From assembly GCA_041912175.1 (NCBI GenBank), contig JAYRNN010000041.1, positions 1 to 10,370 on the forward strand: 10,370 nt of DNA. The letters run 5' to 3'. The translations under genes and the position numbers were made by a program. The stretch's first letter is position 1. The number at the start of each line of letters is the position of its first letter. The notes beneath the pieces were generated by a model, which saw nothing but the letters and a program-made list of their open reading frames with translations, ran no database searches and had not been told where the DNA came from. Source of the stretch: CAZAGA01 sp041912175 (GTDB taxonomy: Bacteria; Chloroflexota; Anaerolineae; Anaerolineales; UBA4823). Positions 5,521 through 10,370 of this stretch are shown here, one piece after another.

Positions 5521-6498
5521 ATGAATATGCCGATTGATTGGTTGCTTGAGGGGGAACCGTTTATTGAGCATCGCACCCGGCGTGATTTGTTGGATCAGCC
5601 AGAGAATTCCCCCCAGGTAATAGCGGCGCGTAAGTACACGTTGGCAAGCCGACCGGTGATAAACCTGGTGACCGAACTATCAAACTGGCCAGGAACGGTC
5701 ATTTCCAGCCATAAAAGCGCCGGACAGCCATTTCACAAGTTGACTTTCCTCGCTGATCTGGGACTGGCAGTAAATGACCCAGGCGTTGAAATCATTGTCG
5801 CGGCTATTCTCAATCACCAATCGGCTGAAGGGCCTTTCCAGATGCCGACAAACATCCCCGTAAACTTTGGGGGAACTGGCCAGGATCAATGGGCCTGGGC
5901 GTTATGCGATGCGCCGTTAATTGTTTATGCGCTGGCAAAATTAGGGCTTCAGAATCACCCGGCGGTACAAGCTGCCAGCGATCACCTCGTTGGTCTGCTG
6001 CGCGATAACGGCTGGCCTTGCGCCGTCTCAAAGGAACTGGGAAAATGGCGCGGGCCGGGGCGAAAAGCGGATCCCTGCCCGTTTGCCAATCTGGCGATGC
6101 TTAAAGCCCTGTCCGAAATCGATGCACTCCATGACAGCCCAGCCTGCCATACCGGGGCGGAAACGCTACTGACCCTTTGGGAAAACAGTCATACGGAGCA
6201 CCCGTATCTGTTCTACATGGGCGCCGATTTCCGTAAGATCAAAGTCCCGTTCATTTGGTACGATCTCGCCCACGTGTTGGATATCCTCACCCGATTCTCC
6301 TGGCTCCGGAATGACCCACGACTGCTCGATATGCTGGATGTATTGAAAAGCAAAGCTGATCAACAGGGTCGCTTTACGGTTGAATCGGTTTGGACTGCCT
6401 GGAAGGATTGGGAATTTGGGCAGAAGAAAAACCCCTCCCGCTGGTTGACTCTGCTTGCCTGGCGGATCATACGTCGAGTGGAGCCTTCTACGATGTAA
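5521..6498 (+). CDS. Terpenoid-cyclase/prenyltransferase-like alpha/alpha-toroid protein
   Basis: 325 residues from ATG 5521. The frame is built of helix pairs with Trp/Gly-rich turns like those of squalene-cyclase and prenyltransferase toroids. Landmarks are FHKLTFLADLGL (71-82), NHQSAEGPFQ (98-107), DQWAWALCDAPLIVYALAKLG (122-142), DNGWPCAVS (162-170), PFIWYDLAHVLDILTRF (243-259) and QQGRFTVESVW (281-291). A conserved-looking Cys/Trp/Gly patch (WPCAVSKELGKWRGPGRKADPCP, 165-187) may line the cavity. No signal peptide or membrane span is visible, so it is soluble. I do not see the DxDD acid motif of class II cyclases, so cyclase activity is doubtful. Proteins of this type are, as I recall, sometimes mislabelled 'nitrogen fixation protein NifH', which this is not. 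It probably shares an operon with the molybdoenzyme, suggesting a linked role. Fold call moderately sure, function unknown. Confidence 0.75.
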   Translation: MNMPIDWLLEGEPFIEHRTRRDLLDQPENSPQVIAARKYTLASRPVINLVTELSNWPGTVISSHKSAGQPFHKLTFLADLGLAVNDPGVEIIVAAILNHQSAEGPFQMPTNIPVNFGGTGQDQWAWALCDAPLIVYALAKLGLQNHPAVQAASDHLVGLLRDNGWPCAVSKELGKWRGPGRKADPCPFANLAMLKALSEIDALHDSPACHTGAETLLTLWENSHTEHPYLFYMGADFRKIKVPFIWYDLAHVLDILTRFSWLRNDPRLLDMLDVLKSKADQQGRFTVESVWTAWKDWEFGQKKNPSRWLTLLAWRIIRRVEPSTM

Positions 6499-6778
6499 TC
6501 CCACGCTGCGCGGTGAGTATCAGTTGGCTGTGAAGTTACAAGATTTTTTATCAAAATCCGGTGTAGATGGTTGCTGTCGATGTGTTCAGCACTGGTATTT
6601 AAGGCTTCCTGGCTTTTTTTTAGTCTGCCATAATAATTGTTGGAACAACTTTCTGCGCCCTCGCCAGTGAAGGCATTCAAGTATGTATTTCGGTTGACAA
6701 AAACAGTAGCAGATGTAATCTTATCGACTGCCAACCTAATTATGGCGTAGGAATCTGCTGTTATTCCAGTTCTTCTAA
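6499..6778. other. Non-coding gap between convergent genes
   Basis: No supported gene. An 8-T run at 6614-6621 follows a direct repeat GGCTT-CCT-GGCTT rather than a convincing stem, so any plus-strand terminator here is weak. TTGTT-GG-AACAA (6637-6648) is a short inverted repeat. A TTGACA at 6694-6699 has no good -10 partner and no plus-strand gene behind it. Confidence 0.5.
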
Positions 6779-9328
6779 TTACTGAATTTCGAACGCCTCA
6801 ATTGGCTCATTCACAAAGGTCGCTTGATAATCCTCCCGCTTTAAGACCGTATCATATAAGCCAATATCTTCACCTTCATGCTTGTTGATTCCGGTATATG
6901 CCAGGCTGGCATCTTCATAGCGTTTAAATTTATAGACTGCATCATTCATCAGCGAACTATTGAAAACATTGAGACTGACCAACAATTCAAAATCCTTTAC
7001 TTCCAAACCGGTTACGCGCTTAAATAGCCCCGGTTCCAGCTTCGTAATGACATCACGTAAAGTACGTTCACGATAATCTGTGAGGTACATAAATATTGGG
7101 ATACGGGTGGCGAATTTGATCAGCTTTTCCTGGATCAGCTTTCGCTTGGACTTGTATTCTTTCTCTTCTTCAGTCAGGGCGCGCTTTTCTTCGGGCGTTA
7201 TTGTCTGATCGTTGGCTTCGCGCCTGGCCTTCTTCACTGCTTCTGATTTATTGATGATCGTCTCAATATCCTGGTTTAAATTACGAAAACCTTCGATACT
7301 CATCAGAGCCTTCATCGCGGCTTCACTTGCCATCAACCGTACTAAGGTATCATTATCCACATTGACCAACAAGGCGCTTTCCCAACGACGGGCAAGCAGC
7401 GTGGCCGTCGTGCCGCTCATGGCAATATCTAAAATACCTGCCGCATCAACCTGCCTCATCGAACTACCGTCATAGGCCAGCACGGGAAGGAAATTGATGA
7501 ACTCTGCAACTTTGGATTCGGGGCTTACCTTTTCGTCCAGGTTAAGCCGGCTTGCATATTCGGCGATTTGGCGTAAGGCCCGGTCAGGAGCGAAATCGAA
7601 GACATAACATTCAAGTTTGATTATTTCTTCGCTATTGGGATGCGCACCATCAGGATTATTGATCGTCCAAGGCGATTGCACGCGAAAGGCCGCTTGAAAA
7701 TATGTTTCAGGGCTGGATGAGTTGCGCAGCATGAAAATCCCCGTCCATGGTTTGACGGTAACGCCCGTTGTCAATTTGCCGCACGTCAGGGTGATTGTCT
7801 TGGTTAAAAGCGGGTCGCCCATCTCTTTCTGAACGGGATCAAGCGCATCTACGCCAATGCCTGCTTCAGCGCCTGCCGCCACTATTACTTTATATTCATG
7901 ATAGAACTTGTTTTGCTTCTGTTCCAACAGGTTTTTCATTGCATGGCAGGCAGCCACACTGGGTAAAAACCAAAAGGTGTGCGATAAAACATTCAAAAGC
8001 CGGACATCCGAGAAAGGCAAGGGTGGTTTCCTGGCGCCGAGTTTGAGATTATCTACAGTTGTTTCTAGAAATGCACCACGGATTAGATCAAGCCATTTCT
8101 GAACCTCTTCCTCGTATTTGAAGCGAGCGAATAAGCCTCTTCCCTCAGCAGAGAAAAAGACGTTCAGGTCAAATTCGTTATACTCGCCTTGTAAGGCAAT
8201 CTCGCGAATGGAATCAGGTAGCTGGTAGGTCAACATAACCATGCGTGGCAGCATGGCATAGGGATTTTCATCTCCATGCCAGATCTCTTTGGCGCGCTGT
8301 TCATCCGAATAGGTCCAGTTGAATATTTGATCTTCAATAAACTCGCCTGAGGCAATCGCGCGGAAGGGCGTGCCAGAGAGATAGAGATAGGCGTCAGTCG
8401 TAATGGGTAGAAAGTCTTCGATTTCTTCGGCGCCTTCTTTCAAAAACTCTGCACCCTGACCTTTGGCAAACTTGATTTCTGCTTCGTCTTCTGCTTCAAA
8501 TAAGTCTTTTGCTTTTTCGCGCCATGCCCCATAATGATATTCATCTAAAATTACACAATCCCAATTGGTAGCATGCACCCACTCGTTTTTCGTTTTAATG
8601 CCGCCAGTACTATGGTTTTTCCCAAGATAATCCTGAAAAGAGCCGAAACAAACGATGGGCTTACTTTTATCGGCTTTTTCGTAGGAAAGGCCGCCAGGTT
8701 TGATAAATTGCCAGCCGGCAAAATCTACATGGCCTTTCAAATCGGATTCCCAGGCGCTTTGCACGGCCGGTTTGAAAGTGAGAACAAGCATCTTATTCCA
8801 GCTCATTTCTTTCGCCAACTGATAGGCAGCGAAAGTCTTGCCAAAACGCATCTTCGCATTCCAAAGGAAGTGAGGGATCTTTCCTGTATTTCGTCTATTA
8901 AAATTTCTAAAATAGGCTGCGGTTCTTTCTACCGCTTCCTGTTGTTCAGGGCGCATTTTGAAGTTTAAGACACGGCGTTCTTCGTTCAATTCGCCGCGTT
9001 GGATGGCCAGGATAGCGGCGCGCACGTCTTCTTCCGAACAGGCGAACCACTCGCCTTCGGGGTTTTGAATGCCTTGCTCGCGCAGCCAGCGATGTATGTC
9101 GCGGTCGGTAAAGGCCGTGCCGTCATTTCGCATGGCAGATTCTTCCAACGCGATACGGTAAGGTGGATCTCCTGGGCGGACAGTTGGGTACTGGGCGGCT
9201 ACCCGGTCGCGAACGCTTTTCGTAGTGTAACCAACTTTATATAATCCCGTGTATTGGGGATTGGTATCCAGGTAGGCGTAAATTTTGGGAGAAGATTCGG
9301 GGCGAGGCGGAAAAAATCCGTTACTCAT
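6779..9328 (-). CDS. GIY-YIG (T5orf172-like) nuclease domain fused to a DEXH restriction helicase/translocase
   Basis: 849 residues from ATG 9328, chosen because that ATG overlaps the upstream methylase stop by 8 nt, giving coupling; GGGG lies 8 nt before it. An in-frame ATG at 9379 would add 17 residues. Residues 15-110 resemble the T5orf172 branch of GIY-YIG: KIYAYLD, then LYKVGYTTKSVRDR (29-42), TDRDIHRWL (74-82) and GEWF (92-95). A superfamily 2 motor follows: Walker A AKMRFGKT (158-165, first Gly replaced by Ala), DEYH box (262-265), SGTPF (318-322), TTGVTVKPWTG (520-530) and motif VI-like QAAFRVQSPW (545-554). A charged, probably coiled segment lies at ~690-738. The C-terminal ~300 residues are not recognised. 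With the methylase it forms a restriction-modification pair in which this subunit would translocate on and cleave unmodified DNA. Domains seen; cutting mode inferred. Confidence 0.87.
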   Translation of the reverse strand: MSNGFFPPRPESSPKIYAYLDTNPQYTGLYKVGYTTKSVRDRVAAQYPTVRPGDPPYRIALEESAMRNDGTAFTDRDIHRWLREQGIQNPEGEWFACSEEDVRAAILAIQRGELNEERRVLNFKMRPEQQEAVERTAAYFRNFNRRNTGKIPHFLWNAKMRFGKTFAAYQLAKEMSWNKMLVLTFKPAVQSAWESDLKGHVDFAGWQFIKPGGLSYEKADKSKPIVCFGSFQDYLGKNHSTGGIKTKNEWVHATNWDCVILDEYHYGAWREKAKDLFEAEDEAEIKFAKGQGAEFLKEGAEEIEDFLPITTDAYLYLSGTPFRAIASGEFIEDQIFNWTYSDEQRAKEIWHGDENPYAMLPRMVMLTYQLPDSIREIALQGEYNEFDLNVFFSAEGRGLFARFKYEEEVQKWLDLIRGAFLETTVDNLKLGARKPPLPFSDVRLLNVLSHTFWFLPSVAACHAMKNLLEQKQNKFYHEYKVIVAAGAEAGIGVDALDPVQKEMGDPLLTKTITLTCGKLTTGVTVKPWTGIFMLRNSSSPETYFQAAFRVQSPWTINNPDGAHPNSEEIIKLECYVFDFAPDRALRQIAEYASRLNLDEKVSPESKVAEFINFLPVLAYDGSSMRQVDAAGILDIAMSGTTATLLARRWESALLVNVDNDTLVRLMASEAAMKALMSIEGFRNLNQDIETIINKSEAVKKARREANDQTITPEEKRALTEEEKEYKSKRKLIQEKLIKFATRIPIFMYLTDYRERTLRDVITKLEPGLFKRVTGLEVKDFELLVSLNVFNSSLMNDAVYKFKRYEDASLAYTGINKHEGEDIGLYDTVLKREDYQATFVNEPIEAFEIQ

Positions 9329-10370
9329 CGTTGTTTTCCCCATTTCCTGCTGGACGAACCATCTTTTCAATAAAATCAATTTCTGCTTTGGTCAAATTAT
9401 ATTTCTTATATAACTTTTCATCTGACCATGTTTCATTGAAACCTTGCATCGGAATGAATGTATAAATCTTTCGTCTCGACTCTTGTGAAATTTTGACTAA
9501 GGCCAATAAGAAATGAAAGAATTTTGTTTGAGTGTAACTAATGATATTTTCTGCTGTCTGCCTTTCCTCAAAAGGACCAATTACCAAATAGGTTTCAGCG
9601 CAACAAGAGTTTGGATCTCCAAGAAATGGTCTCATCCAGTCTTTATTTATATTGCCTATTCCCCATGCTTTAGGAACATAGATCTTATACTTTTCAATCC
9701 AATCAATATTCTTCCTGATAGTATCTCTGCCGATATAACCAACACCCTCTTTTCTCCAACCATAGTAGTAGAAGACGACTGAATTCTCAAAAGATTTTTT
9801 TGTGTACTGAGGTGGAATTCTTTTATAACTATTTTCAACCCGGACATCGAACCCGAATGGGTCATTGGCGCTAACAAGGGATGCAAAACTCTCCTCGTTA
9901 AATTTTCTTACTTTATGTAAAATTGAAATCGCCTCATTGTATCTAATGAATGTTTCTGCGCCATCTTCCAATAAGGGTCTCTCAGATTCAGAGACGATTT
10001 TGTCTTCTTCGTGTGTATATATTTTGCAATTTCCTTCATTATCTCTATCCCAAAGAAAATAACATACTCCACCCTTGATTTCTACTCCTGGGAAACAATC
10101 GGAAGCATTCACAAAATCATGAATCGCTCTGATGTGATTGTCACTAAGCATTTCGTCTCTAAATTCATCTAAACCTCTGCCTCCCGTAAACCAGCGTGAG
10201 GGAATGATCATGGTCAAATATCTTGGAGAAAGTTTCTTCGCTTGCAGAACAAATTGATGGTAAATGGGAATTGCGCTTGCTCCATGTCCCCCATCGCTCA
10301 ATTGATACGGTGGATTTCCAACGATAACATCGAATTGCATATTGAAAATCTCCTCAGGGTTCTCCATATG
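9321..10370 (-). CDS. Eco57I-class N6-adenine DNA methylase, C-terminal part (cut by right edge)
   Basis: At least 349 codons; the frame is still open at the right edge, where the codon before the first visible Met (10367) is His, so the true start and the SAM-binding motif I lie outside. The methylase catalytic motif IV NPPY is at 10305-10316 (DVIVGNPPYQL), followed by SAIPIYHQFV, the motif-rich LTMIIPSRWFTGGRGLDEFR and GGVCYFLWDRD. These features are typical of Eco57I-type adenine methylases. The C-terminal half (RPLLEDGAETFIRYNEAI, then KSFENSVVFYYYGWRKEG and WSDEKLYKKYNLTKAEIDFIEKM) would hold target recognition. It acts on DNA in the cytoplasm, protecting host sites. It overlaps the helicase-nuclease gene by 8 nt. 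The gene is very AT-rich compared with the rest of the window, a sign of transfer. Confidence 0.9.
   Translation of the reverse strand, partial: HMENPEEIFNMQFDVIVGNPPYQLSDGGHGASAIPIYHQFVLQAKKLSPRYLTMIIPSRWFTGGRGLDEFRDEMLSDNHIRAIHDFVNASDCFPGVEIKGGVCYFLWDRDNEGNCKIYTHEEDKIVSESERPLLEDGAETFIRYNEAISILHKVRKFNEESFASLVSANDPFGFDVRVENSYKRIPPQYTKKSFENSVVFYYYGWRKEGVGYIGRDTIRKNIDWIEKYKIYVPKAWGIGNINKDWMRPFLGDPNSCCAETYLVIGPFEERQTAENIISYTQTKFFHFLLALVKISQESRRKIYTFIPMQGFNETWSDEKLYKKYNLTKAEIDFIEKMVRPAGNGENNDE

Noticed and set aside
6694..6699. TTGACA box in the convergent gap
   Set aside because: The best -10 at proper spacing is TAATCT, a poor match, and no plus-strand gene lies downstream.
6360..6734. Minus-strand 124-codon open frame over the end of the toroid gene and the gap
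   Set aside because: Mostly antisense to a supported gene, with no ribosome site or recognisable motif. Its upstream part has a mixed composition typical of chance frames.
9329..9379. Helicase start at ATG 9379 (17 extra residues)
   Set aside because: The extra residues lie wholly inside the methylase gene and have no homology-like features. ATG 9328, with its 8-nt overlap and GGGG upstream, fits coupled translation better.
10305..10367. Methylase beginning at Met 10367
   Set aside because: The frame continues past the edge (the preceding codon is His). NPPY would lie only 18 residues from the start, leaving no SAM-binding motif, so the gene is truncated by the window.

Overview
The window looks like a GC-rich bacterial chromosome carrying accessory genes, most likely from the Chloroflexota (Anaerolineae-like). 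That assignment is inferred from gene types I recall from that group: a secreted plant-type leucine-rich-repeat protein, a HicA of the 'NIQNDKGxAKAYQV' type, and a soluble molybdenum oxidoreductase next to an alpha/alpha-toroid protein. No rRNA or tRNA is present to confirm it.

Layout. (1) 1-548, minus strand: N-terminal part of a secreted leucine-rich-repeat protein that runs off the left edge, with 72-bp repeats nearly identical at DNA level. (2) 549-947: non-coding stretch with a good sigma-70 promoter for the next gene, small inverted repeats, and one arm of an inverted repeat whose partner lies at 1429-1447. (3) 948-1397, plus: small four-helix membrane protein of unknown function. (4) 1498-2277, minus: class I SAM-dependent methyltransferase, ending inside a hairpin. 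(5) 2278-2465: divergent control region with a 24-bp imperfect palindrome and promoters in both directions. (6) 2466-3048, plus: hicA-hicB type II toxin-antitoxin pair; its best promoter predicts a transcript starting at the hicA GTG codon. (7) 3090-5486 and 5521-6498, plus: a cytoplasmic Mo/W-bisPGD oxidoreductase with an N-terminal 4Fe-4S site, then a terpenoid-cyclase-like toroid protein, 34 nt apart and probably one operon. (8) 6499-6778: short non-coding gap between convergent genes. (9) 6779-10370, minus: a restriction-modification operon. An Eco57I-class N6-adenine methylase, cut by the right edge, overlaps by 8 nt a protein that fuses a T5orf172-like GIY-YIG domain to a DEXH helicase/translocase.

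How the genes work together. The methylase would protect host DNA. The helicase-nuclease fusion would translocate on and cut unmodified DNA; the two are translationally coupled. The methylase gene is strikingly AT-rich, whereas the start of the fusion gene is GC-rich, which suggests a mosaic, transferred origin. HicAB is a self-contained RNA-targeting module 41 nt upstream of the molybdoenzyme, so read-through into that operon is possible. The molybdoenzyme and toroid protein look like a functional pair with unknown substrate. No electron-transfer or membrane-anchor subunit is encoded beside them.
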